Positions 1 through 9,955 of a DNA stretch of 64,000 nucleotides are shown one piece after another. A model generated the notes under the pieces. The model saw only the letters and a program-made list of their open reading frames with translations. It did no database searches and was not told the DNA's origin. The position numbers were made by a program, and so were the translations under genes. Location of the stretch: NCBI GenBank assembly GCA_001695595.3, contig MBPM02000085.1, positions 124,001 to 188,000 on the forward strand. The letters are read 5' to 3'. Origin of the DNA: Plasmopara viticola (Eukaryota > Oomycota > Peronosporomycetes > Peronosporales > Peronosporaceae). Position 1 is the first letter of the stretch, and every line of letters begins with the position of its first letter.

Positions 1-2
1 AG

Positions 3-630
3 GCTCGACTTGTCGCCAAAGGATTTTCGCAAAAGCACGGTATCGACTATGATGAAACATTTGCACCGGTGGCCAAGTTTACTTCAATACGGATTCTTCT
101 CAGTTTGACAGCCAAGTACGGACTTAAAGTGCACCAGATGGATGTCAAGACAGCCTTCTTGAATGGGTCTCTCGATGAAGACATTTACATGGCTCAGCCA
201 CAAGGTTACGAGGACGAACGCCAGCCAGATCATGTTTGTCAGCTCAAGCGGTCGCTTTACGGATTAAAACAGTCACCTCGTATGTGGAATCAGACGATTG
301 ACAAGTTCATGATTATGCTGGGATTCAAGAAGTGCGAAGCCGATCATTGTGTGTACGTGAAGCGAGATGACCAGCACATGATTCTTGTGGCTCTTTACGT
401 TGATGATTTGGTTCTCGCGAGCAGTGACGACAGGATGCTCAAGTCAACTAAGCAAGCATTAAGCGAACGTTTCGACATGACTGACTTGGGTGATCTCAAA
501 TATTTTTTGGGTATTGAAATTGACCAGGATCGTTCTGCTGGTATTGTGGCAATGCGTCAGACCAAGTTCGCCAAAGACATTTTGACGAAGTTCGGCATGG
601 TGAACAGCAACCCGGTCAAGACACCCCAAG
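3..630 (+). CDS. gag-pol: A3-1 gag-pol, reverse transcriptase segment (5' partial, interrupted)
   Basis: This codes for the copia reverse transcriptase (RVT_2 type), which copies element RNA into cDNA in cytoplasmic virus-like particles. Visible motifs are [10 protein letters not shown] at the start, QMDVKTAFLNG near 136-170, YGLKQSPRMWN near 259-291 and the catalytic YVDD at 396-407. The frame is open from base 3. It stops being meaningful at 630, where the A2-1 LTR begins. A short tail read into that LTR (to 656) is an artefact. The codon starting at 630 is completed at 9956. No lesion is visible in this part. Confidence 0.93.
626..630. repeat. Target-site duplication of A2-1 (CCAAG)
   Basis: CCAAG here matches CCAAG at 9951-9955. 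Five bp is the usual copia integrase stagger. It shows that A2-1 inserted into the A3-1 RT region. Confidence 0.95.
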
Positions 631-910
631 TATTGAATAAAGGTCACTTGAGCTGAAGATGGCAAAATGCAAAGTAAATATATTTAATGGTCCTTAGTTC
701 ACAACTACATGCTACCTCTAAGCCAATGATTTATCTAAGCCAATCAGAATGACTCACCATCCGGGCGCAATCATCTTCCCATCCCGAAACCGATCTTTTG
801 CCCATCTTGAACCCGCTCTTTAAGTCAGTCATCAACTGATTGCAGATACCGGTACTTACCGGTATGAAGTCGCTGGTCGAGGCGTTACTTTTACAGCATC
901 TTCGACAACA
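631..910 (-). repeat. A2-1 3' LTR
   Basis: 280 bp, reading TGTTG to CAATA on the minus strand. I see no difference from the 9671-9950 copy. The last 18 codons and the stop of gag-pol (856-858) lie inside it. Confidence 0.95.
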
Positions 911-3123
911 CTCCCACTCGACTCGTCAGCCTTCGCCTTCTTTATACCAAGCTTGCTTCGGAGTACACAAAACTGCATCGCAGGAATCGGCTTGGTCATT
1001 ATGTCGGCAAGCATGTCGAGAGTAGAGATGTACTCGAGAATCACTTGACCATCTTCAACCTTTTCACGTACAAAATGGTATCGAATGTCGATGTGCTTGG
1101 TTCGTGTATGAGCTTCCGGGTTCTTCGCTAGTGCAATCGAGCCTTGATTATCTTCATAAATCTTGACCGCTGTATCCGGGGACATCTCTCCCAGCTCACA
1201 CATAAACGCCTTGAGCCATATTGCCTCTTGCGTAGCCTCAGACAATGCCATGTATTCAGCTTCCGTAGACGACAGTGCCACCGTACGCTGTTTCTTGCTC
1301 TTCCAGCTGACACATCCACCGCTCATCATAAAGGCGTAGCCGCTTGTACTCCTTCGCGACATTGTATCTCCGGCCCAGTCCGCATCCGAAAATCCTTGCA
1401 ATTGATCATGATTCGCTGCTTGAAATTCAATACCGTGCGTCCTTGTACCTTGGATATACCTGAAGACTCTTTTTAACGCTTGCCAGTGTGTCGGACATGG
1501 GTCTGCTGCAAATTGGCTGAGTACCCCCACTGCCGCAGCGAGATCCGGACGCGTACCGACCATAAGATACATCAGGCAACCAATAGCATTTCGATATGGC
1601 ACACCGATCATGGTTTCACCGTGTTTGCATCCTCCTTCGCACATTGACTTGGTAAGTTTGAGTCCTGGATCTTGCGGAGTTCTGACGGGCTTGCTCTTTT
1701 CCATATTGAACTTGGTTAAAATTTCGCACGCGAACTTGGTTTGCCGCATCGTCAGAGTCCCGATCTTCAAATTTTGCTCGATCTCAATTCCAAGAAAGAA
1801 GTGAAGTTGCCCCAAATCCGTCATCTCGAATCGTTTGCTGAGTGCGTGCTTGGTTTCCTGGAGCATCTTGCTAGCATTGCAGGCCAAAATTAGATCGTCG
1901 ACGTAAAGTGCTACGAACATCATGTCATGGCCATCCCGCTTCACATACACGCAGTGATCAGATTCACACTTCTTGAAGTCCAGGCCCAACATGAAGTCGT
2001 CAATGGTTTTGTTCCACATGCGAGGCGATTGCTTCAGCCCGTACAGTGACCGCTGTAACTTGCACACGTAGTCTGGGTTGGCCTTGTCTGTAAAGCCGTC
2101 AGGCTGCGTCATGTAGATATCTTCGTCAAGCTGGCCGTTGAGAAACGCTGTTTTGACATCCATCTGATGAAGTGCGAGTCCGTACTTGGCAGCCAGACTG
2201 AGTAAAATCCGAATCGACGTAAACTTGGCCACAGGTGCAAACGTTTCTTCATAATCAATGCCGAATTTTTGAGAGAACCCTTTGGCCACCAAACGCGCTT
2301 TGAATCGCTCGACTTCGCCGGCTTGATTCTCCTTGACACGAAACACCCATCGATTGCCGATTGCCTTGCGTCCTTTTGGTAGTGGTACGAGCGTCCATGT
2401 CTTGTTCTTTTGTAGCGAGTCCATTTCCGAATCGCATGCCTTCTTCCATTTAGCTGCGTCGTCGGATTCCATCGCCGACTTAAAGGTGGTCGGCAACTCT
2501 CCCACTGAATCCACAACGTACGCAGCCTCAAAGTCTTGCGCTGTGGCTGACATTTCTTCAAGTGATTGATATCGACTTTGTCGTTTAGACCTTGGCACTT
2601 CAGTTGCTTTTTCGAGCGATTGGGTCCGTTGGTGACGCTTACTGCCAGGCTCAACCTCTTCTTCCTGCGCAGATTCCTCGGCTTCGTATTCCATCTGGTC
2701 ATGCTGTGAGGATTCCTGATCGGTCGCTTCATCATCATCCTGAACAACAACTTCATTGTAGCGACGGTTGCTCCTCCCACTGTCAAAAGTATCTTCCATA
2801 AACTTTGCGTCACGACTCACCAGCACACGACCACTTTCTACTTCTTCAAATCGATACGCTTTCTCATGTTCCGAGTAGCCAAGAAATCGACAGCGTACTG
2901 ACCGAGCGTCAAACTTGCTGCGTTTTTCCTTCGGAATCGAGACAAAAGCATGGCATCCGAAAACCTTCAAATTCGTCAGCACAGGTCTTCTTTTAGTCCA
3001 AACTTGGTATGGCGATTTATCCATAGCAATACCTCGCGTTGGGCAACGATTGCGAAGGAAAGCGGAGGTCATAACAGCCTCTCCCCAATAAGTCTTTGGA
3101 AGTCCAGCGTGCTCGATCATGCA
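856..3123 (-). CDS. gag-pol: A2-1 gag-pol, integrase C-terminus, RT and RNase H segment
   Basis: This continues VECARC directly into MIEHAGLPKTYWGEAV once A1-1 is removed, giving a 1380-residue polyprotein with no stop or frameshift. It contains the integrase C-terminal region, an acidic linker (roughly 2560-2760), RT with YVDD near 1892-1903, and RNase H motifs DADWAGD near 1370-1392 and EAEYMALS near 1240-1263. The stop at 856-858 is inside the 3' LTR. Apart from the A1-1 insertion it looks like a functional copy. Confidence 0.95.
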   Translation of the reverse strand, partial: CMIEHAGLPKTYWGEAVMTSAFLRNRCPTRGIAMDKSPYQVWTKRRPVLTNLKVFGCHAFVSIPKEKRSKFDARSVRCRFLGYSEHEKAYRFEEVESGRVLVSRDAKFMEDTFDSGRSNRRYNEVVVQDDDEATDQESSQHDQMEYEAEESAQEEEVEPGSKRHQRTQSLEKATEVPRSKRQSRYQSLEEMSATAQDFEAAYVVDSVGELPTTFKSAMESDDAAKWKKACDSEMDSLQKNKTWTLVPLPKGRKAIGNRWVFRVKENQAGEVERFKARLVAKGFSQKFGIDYEETFAPVAKFTSIRILLSLAAKYGLALHQMDVKTAFLNGQLDEDIYMTQPDGFTDKANPDYVCKLQRSLYGLKQSPRMWNKTIDDFMLGLDFKKCESDHCVYVKRDGHDMMFVALYVDDLILACNASKMLQETKHALSKRFEMTDLGQLHFFLGIEIEQNLKIGTLTMRQTKFACEILTKFNMEKSKPVRTPQDPGLKLTKSMCEGGCKHGETMIGVPYRNAIGCLMYLMVGTRPDLAAAVGVLSQFAADPCPTHWQALKRVFRYIQGTRTHGIEFQAANHDQLQGFSDADWAGDTMSRRSTSGYAFMMSGGCVSWKSKKQRTVALSSTEAEYMALSEATQEAIWLKAFMCELGEMSPDTAVKIYEDNQGSIALAKNPEAHTRTKHIDIRYHFVREKVEDGQVILEYISTLDMLADIMTKPIPAMQFCVLRSKLGIKKAKADESSGSVVEDAVKVTPRPATSYR

Positions 3124-3128
3124 TCTTG
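3124..3128. repeat. Target-site duplication of A1-1 (TCTTG)
   Basis: TCTTG at 3124-3128 is repeated at 7792-7796, on the outer edges of the two A1-1 LTRs. Confidence 0.95.
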
Positions 3129-3407
3129 TGTTGTCGAAGATGCTGGCGCAGAAACGCCTCGACCAGCGGCTATATATCGGTAAGTACGGGTATCTGCAAT
3201 CAATTGATGACTGACTGAATGAGCGGGTTCAAGATGGGCAAAAGATCAGTTTCGGGATGGGAAGATGATTGCGCCCGGATGGTGAGTCGTTCTGATTGGC
3301 TTAGATAAATCATTGGCTTAGAGGTAGCATGTAGTTGTGAACTAAGGACCTTTTAAATATATTCACTTTGCATTTTGCCATCTACAGCACAAGTGCTTCT
3401 TTCAACA
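3129..3407 (+). repeat. A1-1 5' LTR
   Basis: 279 bp, TGTTG to CAACA, identical by eye to 7513-7791. It holds one GATTGCGCCCGGATGG unit, two inverted CCAAT boxes in a 17-bp direct repeat, an AT-rich AAATATATT stretch and the start-site module at 3363-3395. Confidence 0.96.
3363..3395 (+). promoter_or_regulatory. Oomycete-like core promoter module in A1-1 5' LTR
   Basis: TCACTTTGCATTTTGCC (3363-3379) resembles the oomycete initiator plus flanking promoter region (TCATTYYNCAWTTT core), with one clear mismatch. Five bases later comes CAGCACAAGTG (3385-3395), part of a small palindrome AGCACAAGTGCT. The same arrangement with the same spacing recurs in the A2, A3-5, B2, B3 and B4 LTRs. The start site is inferred, not measured. 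Confidence 0.6.
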
Positions 3408-3419
3408 GGTTATGAGCCC
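3408..3419 (+). other. A1-1 primer-binding site containing the start codon
   Basis: GGTTATGAGCCC abuts the 5' LTR and pairs with the anticodon arm of initiator tRNA-Met. ATG at 3412-3414 is the gag start, so the start codon is the complement of the primer tRNA's own CAU anticodon. Confidence 0.85.
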
Positions 3420-6400
3420 AAGCTCCGCCAACTCTGCCCCCGACACCGACTACGCTTTCGCTATGGACATCGCCGCCGCCACCAACTCACGCATCAACAA
3501 GTTCGATGGAACAAACTTCCACACATGGAAGTTCAAGATGCAGATGGTGCTTGAGGAGCGGGACCTATGGGAGGTAGCGAGTGGGGAAGTCAAGATGGAG
3601 GACTTGACAACGGCCTTGGACCAGCTGACGTTTAAGCGCAAGTCAAGAAAGGCGCTTGCGATCATCTGTCTCGCGATGGAAGATTCGCAGCTGCCTCTTG
3701 TGCGCTCGGCAACTGGAGCGCATGATGCATGGTCACGGCTCGAAGGCCACTTCGAGAAGAAGAGCTTAGCGAACAAGCTCTTTCTTCGTCGTCGTTTCTT
3801 CACGGCCAAGATGGACGAAGGTGATGATGTGCTCGCGCATATCAACAAGATGAAGACTCTGGCGGAACAGCTCGACGCAGTGGGTGCTCCGGTAACAGAG
3901 GATGACTTGGTGATCACGCTTCTTGGGAGTTTGAGTGAGTCATTTTCATTTCTTATAACAGCTTTGGAGTCGAGATCGGACTCGCTGTCGTGGGAGCTCG
4001 TGACATCTCGACTATTGCATGAAGACATGAAACGAAAGGAACAAGGTATTGGGGCCGATGGAGCTGCGCATGGTCAAGGGCAAGCGTTTTTGGCGAATGA
4101 CTACAGCAAGCGTAAGGGTGGGCGACCAGTGCAAAAGGTCAGCGCGTGCCACTACTGTGGGGAACAAGGACATTGGATTGCCAAGTGTCCAGTTCGAATT
4201 CGCGAGAATGGTGAACGACAGAAATCGCAACGAGCGAATATCGCGCAAGTCGATGATGACAATGGCGATTTTCTCTTTTCGGCTGGAGACAGCATTCCCA
4301 AATCGGGTGAAGTGTGGCTGATTGACTCTGGAGCGACGCAGCACATGACGAGTTCCAAGAAATTCATGCGAAATTTCAAGACAATTACGCCGAGGGATGT
4401 GCATCTTGCAGACGATGGAGTGGTGCAAGCGATTGGGTCCGGCGACATCGTGATGTCAATGCACACTCCACATGGTATAAAGAAGGGACTGCTTACTGGT
4501 GTGTGGTATATCCCAAAGCTTTCTCGAAATTTATTTTCAGTCGGCCGGTTTACGAAGGATGTTGGCGCCGTGACGTTTGAGCATGAAGGTTGTTTTGCTA
4601 TGACCAAGGGCCTCAAGTGGAAACTTGGTGCTCGCGAAGGCAAAGGCCTGTTCAAGCTCTGCATGACGCCACTTCTTCCGGATGAGGCTAATGTGATAAC
4701 TTCGTCGGGATGCCATGGGGACACCAATTCGTACCTCTGGCACCTTCGATTTGGTCATATTAGCTATGGTGGTCTCGACACTATGATTAAGAAAAAGATC
4801 GGCTACGGACTTGACATGGGTTCAGTTAAACAGTGGGAGAAGTGTGACGGGTGCTCACTCGGTAAACAAACGAGAGTGAGTTTCTCAAATTTGTCACCAA
4901 GCCGTTCAAAGCAACTGCTTGAGGTAATTCACAGCGATGTGTGTGGGCCGATGCAGACATCGACTTTTGGTGGAAAGCGTTACTTTGTCACATTTATTGA
5001 TGACAAGTCACATTTTTGCATGGTTTACTTGCTGCGAAACAAGTCGGAAGTAGCCGCGAAATTCGCAAATTTTGTCGTTCTTGCCGAAAACCAAACAGGA
5101 AAGCGAGTGAAAACGCTTCGCAGTGATAATGGCGGAGAGTACACTTCGAGCGAAATGGCCAAGTTTTGCAGCAATCATGGAATCGTGCAGAAATTTACGC
5201 CGCCCTACACTCCTCAGCTTAACGGAGTGGCGGAGCGAATGAACAGAACATTGGTGGAATGTGCACGCTGCATGATGGAGCATGCTGGATTGACGAAGGT
5301 GTACTGGGGTGAAGCAGTCATGACGGCTATGTTTCTTCGAAATCGGTGTCCAACGCGCGCTCTCAATCAAGACATTTCGCCATATCAAGCTTGGACGGGA
5401 AAGAAGCCATTGCTTGCGAATCTGAAAGTCTTTGGTTGTCATGCGTATGTGACGGTGCCTAAAGAAAAGCGCGCAAAGTTTGATGCCCGATCGGTTCGCT
5501 GTCGATTTATCGGGTATTCGGATCATGAAAAAGCGTATCGGTTCGAGGAAATCAAGAGTGGTCGTGTGCTGGTAAGCCGAGACGCGCAATTCATGGAAGA
5601 CGTTTTCGACATTGGAAAGCGTGATTATCGTCAAGAGGAAGTCTACATACATGATGAAAATACAACGGATGAGGACTCGCAGCATGAGGACCAAGTTCAA
5701 AACGATGATGCGGAAATGGAAGAAAGCGATGAAAGTGGTAACAAGAGACACCAGCGAACGGATTCGTTGGAGAAGGCTACTGAAACAAGAAATGCCAAGC
5801 GGTTCGCACATTACAATACGCACTCTACTCGGTATAGCAGAAACCAAGGCCTTGATGAGATGTCAGCAGCAGCTCAAGATGGCTCAAGCTTTGAAGCTGC
5901 TTACGTCATGGATTCAGGGGGAGATATGCCAACTACGTTCAAGTCGGCTATGGAATCCAAGAACGCAAGCAAATGGAAAACAGCATGTGACTCGGAGATC
6001 GACTCGCTGTTTAAAAATGACACTTGGGATATCGTGCAACTGCCAAAAGGACGCAAAGCAATCGGCTGCAGATGGGTGTTTCGTGTCAAAGAAAACCAGG
6101 ATGGTCGAGTTGAGCGATACAAGGCTCGACTGGTTGCAAAGGGTTTTTCGCAGAAGTTTGGCATCGACTATGAGGAAACTTTCGCACCTGTGGCCAAGTT
6201 CACCTCGATTCGGATCGTGCTGAGTTTGGCAGCCAGGTACAATCTTTTGCTTCACCAAATGGATGTGAAGACAGCGTTTCTGAACGGTATGCTCGATGAA
6301 GACATCTATATGACACAGCCGGACGGATACGTTGACGCAACTCACCCCGACTACGTTTGCAAGCTCAAGCGATCGTTGTACGGCTTAAAACAGTCACCTC

Positions 6401-7567
6401 GCATGTGGAACCAAACCATTGATGATTTCATGCTCAAGATTGGTTTTATCAAGTGCGACTCAGACCATTGTGTGTACGTCAAACGGATGGTAATGGTGAC
6501 ATGGCTTTTGTGGTTCTTTACGTTGACGACCTTATCATCGCAAGTGGCAACGAAGAGCTCATTGAATCGACTAAGCGCATGCTGAGCAATCGGTTTGAGA
6601 TGACAGATCTTGGTGAACTTAGGTATTTTCTCGGTGTTGAGATCAAGGTCGACCACAAGGCTGGCCAAGCAACGATGCGACAAACGAATTTCCTGAGGTC
6701 AATACTAATCAAGTTTGGCATGCAAGAAAGTAAGCCTGTGAGGACGCCCCAAGACCCTGGACTTAAGTTGAAGAAGAACATGTGCGAGGGCGGCTGCAAA
6801 CATGAAGAAACCATGAAGAATGTGCCTTACCGAAGTGCTGTTGGAGCTATCATGTACTTGATGGTGGCGACGCGTCCGGATCTCGCTGCGGCAATAGGCG
6901 CCCTCAGCCAATTTGCGTCTGATCCCTGTCCAACACACTGGCAAGCTCTCAAGCGCGTATTGCGGTATCTTCAAGCAACACCAACATATGGACTCGAATT
7001 TACGCGCAACGCCACCGCCAAGCTAATGGGCTATTCGATGCAGATTGGGCTGGAGACATTGAGTCTCGCAGAAGCACAAGCGGATATTTGTTCAAGCTAA
7101 ACGGCGGATGTGTTAGCTGGCGAAGCAAGAAACAGCGGACAGTGGCACTTTCATCGACGGAAGCCGAATACATGGCGCTTTCAGAGGCTACACAAGAAGC
7201 AGTGTGGCTTAAGACCTTTATGTGCGAACTCGGCGAAATAAGGAACGACGAGGCGATCAAGATCTATGAAGACAATCAAGGCTCGATCGCGCTGGCCAAG
7301 AACCCGGAGTTTCACAAGCGCACTAAGCACATCGACATTCGATACCACTTCGTGCGCGAGAAGGTTGAAGCCAATCAAGTGGTGCTTGAGTACTGTCCAA
7401 CTCAGGATATGCTGGCCGATATCATGACGAAGTCAATTCCGGCTACGCAATTCTGCAAACTTCGAAGCATGCTCGGCATTCAAGCTCAAAAGGCTGTCGA
7501 GTCGAGTGGGAGTGTTGTCGAAGATGCTGGCGCAGAAACGCCTCGACCAGCGGCTATATATCGGTAA
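3412..7567 (+). pseudogene. gag-pol: A1-1 gag-pol polyprotein with two 1-nt deletions
   Basis: The order is gag (RINKFDGTNFHTW), CCHC knuckle CHYCGEQGHWIAKC near residue 246, protease IDSGAT with Asp near 305, and integrase Asp 509, Asp 572, Glu 608 (DD35E). RT follows with YVDD at 6522-6533, then RNase H to a stop at 7565-7567 inside the 3' LTR. The frame breaks near 6486 (CGGATGG against CGGAATGG in A1-3) and again near 7036 (one A missing before GATGCAGATTGG). Segments are about 3412-6485, 6486-7036 and 7037-7567. With identical LTRs, both deletions are very recent, or are sequencing errors. As written, the protein loses the RT palm and RNase H. Confidence 0.93.
7504..7512 (+). other. A1-1 polypurine tract inside the coding region
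   Basis: GAGTGGGAG immediately precedes the 3' LTR and should prime plus-strand DNA. It is read as codons of the RNase H tail (ESSGSV). The same tract precedes every family A 3' LTR. Confidence 0.75.
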
Positions 7568-7791
7568 GTACGGGTATCTGCAATCAATTGATGACTGACT
7601 GAATGAGCGGGTTCAAGATGGGCAAAAGATCAGTTTCGGGATGGGAAGATGATTGCGCCCGGATGGTGAGTCGTTCTGATTGGCTTAGATAAATCATTGG
7701 CTTAGAGGTAGCATGTAGTTGTGAACTAAGGACCTTTTAAATATATTCACTTTGCATTTTGCCATCTACAGCACAAGTGCTTCTTTCAACA
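7513..7791 (+). repeat. A1-1 3' LTR
   Basis: 279 bp and apparently identical to 3129-3407. Its first 55 bp also encode the C-terminus of gag-pol. Confidence 0.96.
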
Positions 7792-9666
7792 TCTTGCACA
7801 TTCCACCAAAGTCCGGTTCATGCGTTCAGCCACTCCATTAAGCTGTGGTGTATAAGGAGGCGTAAACTTCTGCTCGATACCACGTCGCTTGCAGAACTTG
7901 GCCATGTCACCCGATGTGTACTCACCTCCATTATCGCAGCGAAGTACTTTGACAACTTTGCCAGTCTGAGTTTCGGCAAACGCAACAAACTCGGCAAATT
8001 TGGTGGCAACTTCAGACTTGTTTCGCAGCAAAAATACCGTTGTAAAGTGCGAGTACTCGTCGGTGAAAGTGACAAAATACCGCTTGCCGCTAAAAGTCGT
8101 CGACTGCATAGGTCCACACACATCACTGTGAATTACTTCCAACAGTTTCTTTGCATGATAAGGCGACTTTGGCATAAAACTCACTCGCGTTTGTTTGCCA
8201 AGTGCACAACCATCACACAGCTCCCACTGTTTCACGGAAGCGAGGTTAATGCCAACACCATAGTTTTTCTTGACGATAGTTTCCAGACCACTATGTCCAA
8301 TGTGCCCAAGTCGAAGGTGCCAGAGGTACGAAGTGGTGTCCCCATGACATCCCGACGAGCTTGTCACATTGGCTTCGTTGGTGCTGACTGGCGTCATACA
8401 CAGTTTAAACAGCCCTTTGCCCTCGCGGGCTCCAAGCTTCCACTGCATTCCCTTTGCCTGCGCAAAACAGCCATCGGCTTCGAACGTGACTGGTCCAACA
8501 TCTTTTGTAAATCGTCCAACAGAGAAAAGATTGCGCGATAGCTTTGGAATATGCCATACTCCACGAAGCATGCCCTTCTTGTTTCCGTGGGCCGTCTTCA
8601 GAGACATTATAATGTCGCCAGTCCCGATCGCTTGAACAACACCGTCGTCTGCGAGATGTACATCCACCGGAGGAATTTCCTTGTAATTTCTCATGAACTC
8701 TCTTGAAAAAGTCATGTGCTGCGTTGCACCCGAGTCAACCAGCCATACGCAACTCGACTTGGTGGTGCTTGAGTTTCCACCAACCGAGAAGAGAAAATCA
8801 CCAGAGTCGACTTCGCTCTGCGCGATATTTGCACGCTGTGCTGGCCGTTGTCGATCTGCGTTTTCACGAATTCTCACGGGGCACTTGGCGATCCAATGCC
8901 CGTGTTCTCCACAGTAATGGCACGCACTGCTGGCCTTAGCAGTCGCTTGTCGTCCCTTGCGCCGTCCGTTGTCCGACGTCACAAACGCTTGTCCTTGCCC
9001 GTGCGCGGCTCCATCGACGCCGCCACCTTGTTCCTTGCGTTTCATCTCTTCGTGTAACAGACGCGACGTCACAAGCTCCCATGTCAGCGTGTCCGAGCGC
9101 GACTCCAGCGCCGTGATGAGGAACTGGTACGAATCACACAGACTTCCAAGAAGCGTGATTACCAGGTCGTCCTCACTCACCGGGGCGCCCACCGCGTCAA
9201 GCTGCTCGGCCAACGTCTTGAGCTTGTTGATGTGCTCTAGCACACCGTCGCCATCCTCCATCATCGTCGTGAAGAACCTGCGACGAAGGAAGAGCTTGTT
9301 TGCCAGGCTCCTCTTCTCGAAGTGTCCTTCCAATCTTGACCATGCATCATACGCATCCTTGGCCGAGCGAACCAGAGGCAGCTGCGAGTCCTCCATCGCA
9401 AGACAGATTATCGCCAGCGCCTTTCGAGCCTTACGCTTAAAGGTCGACTGGTCCATCGGGTTACTCAGCTGCTCAAGCTTTATCTCCCCGCTCGCAACTT
9501 CCCAGAGGTCGCGCTCCTCCAACACCATTCGCATCTTGAACTTCCACGTATGGAAGTTCGTTCCGTCGAACTTGTTGATTCGGCTCGGTGTGGCGTCCAT
9601 GGTGGCGGCGAAGGCGGTGTCAGAGGCGGGGGCGAAGAAGGCAGAGTCTGCGGGGCTTGGGCTCAT
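7792..9666 (-). CDS. gag-pol: A2-1 gag-pol, gag to integrase segment
   Basis: First 625 codons. The gag region starts MSPSPADS and contains RINKFDGTNFHTW, typical of copia capsid. The nucleocapsid zinc knuckle CHYCGEHGHWIAKC begins near residue 249. The protease active site is VDSGAT with Asp near 311. A GAG-pre-integrase His/Cys region follows, then the integrase catalytic Asp residues near 515 (HSDVCGPM) and 578 (CDNGGEY) and Glu near 614 (VAERMNR). The spacing is DD35E. The frame is cut at 7792 by A1-1. The start lies inside the primer-binding site; no better upstream ATG is needed. Confidence 0.95.
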
Positions 9667-9670
9667 AACC
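9659..9670 (-). other. A2-1 primer-binding site containing the start codon
   Basis: GGTTATGAGCCC on the minus strand directly follows the 5' LTR. It is complementary to the anticodon arm of initiator tRNA-Met, the site used by copia and Ty5 for half-tRNA priming. The ATG within it (9666-9664) is the gag-pol start. Confidence 0.85.
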
Positions 9671-9950
9671 TATTGAATAAAGGTCACTTGAGCTGAAGAT
9701 GGCAAAATGCAAAGTAAATATATTTAATGGTCCTTAGTTCACAACTACATGCTACCTCTAAGCCAATGATTTATCTAAGCCAATCAGAATGACTCACCAT
9801 CCGGGCGCAATCATCTTCCCATCCCGAAACCGATCTTTTGCCCATCTTGAACCCGCTCTTTAAGTCAGTCATCAACTGATTGCAGATACCGGTACTTACC
9901 GGTATGAAGTCGCTGGTCGAGGCGTTACTTTTACAGCATCTTCGACAACA
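9671..9950 (-). repeat. A2-1 5' LTR
   Basis: 280 bp, followed on the minus strand by the primer-binding site at 9659-9670. It carries paired inverted CCAAT boxes and, near its 3' end, the start-site module TTACTTTGCATTTTGCC, five bases, then CAGCTCAAGTG. Confidence 0.95.
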
Positions 9951-9955
9951 CCAAG

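Larger units (their letters stand above)
3129..7791 (+). mobile_element. A1-1: full copia-type element nested in A2-1
   Basis: 4663 bp with LTRs at 3129-3407 and 7513-7791 that look identical, and a perfect 5-bp duplication TCTTG (3124-3128 and 7792-7796). It is the innermost and therefore youngest element of the first nest. gag-pol is complete but carries two single-base deletions. Confidence 0.97.
631..9950 (-). mobile_element. A2-1: full copia-type element, split by A1-1
   Basis: Minus-strand element with 5' LTR 9671-9950 and 3' LTR 631-910. It is flanked by the exact 5-bp duplication CCAAG (626-630 and 9951-9955). Without A1-1 (3129-7791) and one copy of its target duplication it is 4652 bp. 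The two LTRs look identical base for base, so it inserted recently. Its gag-pol frame is open across the nested insertion. Confidence 0.96.

Noticed and set aside
840..1025. Short ORFs lying across LTRs and antisense to RNase H
   Set aside because: They are shadows of the LTR and pol sequence with no start context or domain.
3408..3420. tRNA-Met gene fragment next to LTRs
   Set aside because: Only the 12-base anticodon-arm complement is present; there are no other tRNA arms. It is a primer-binding site.
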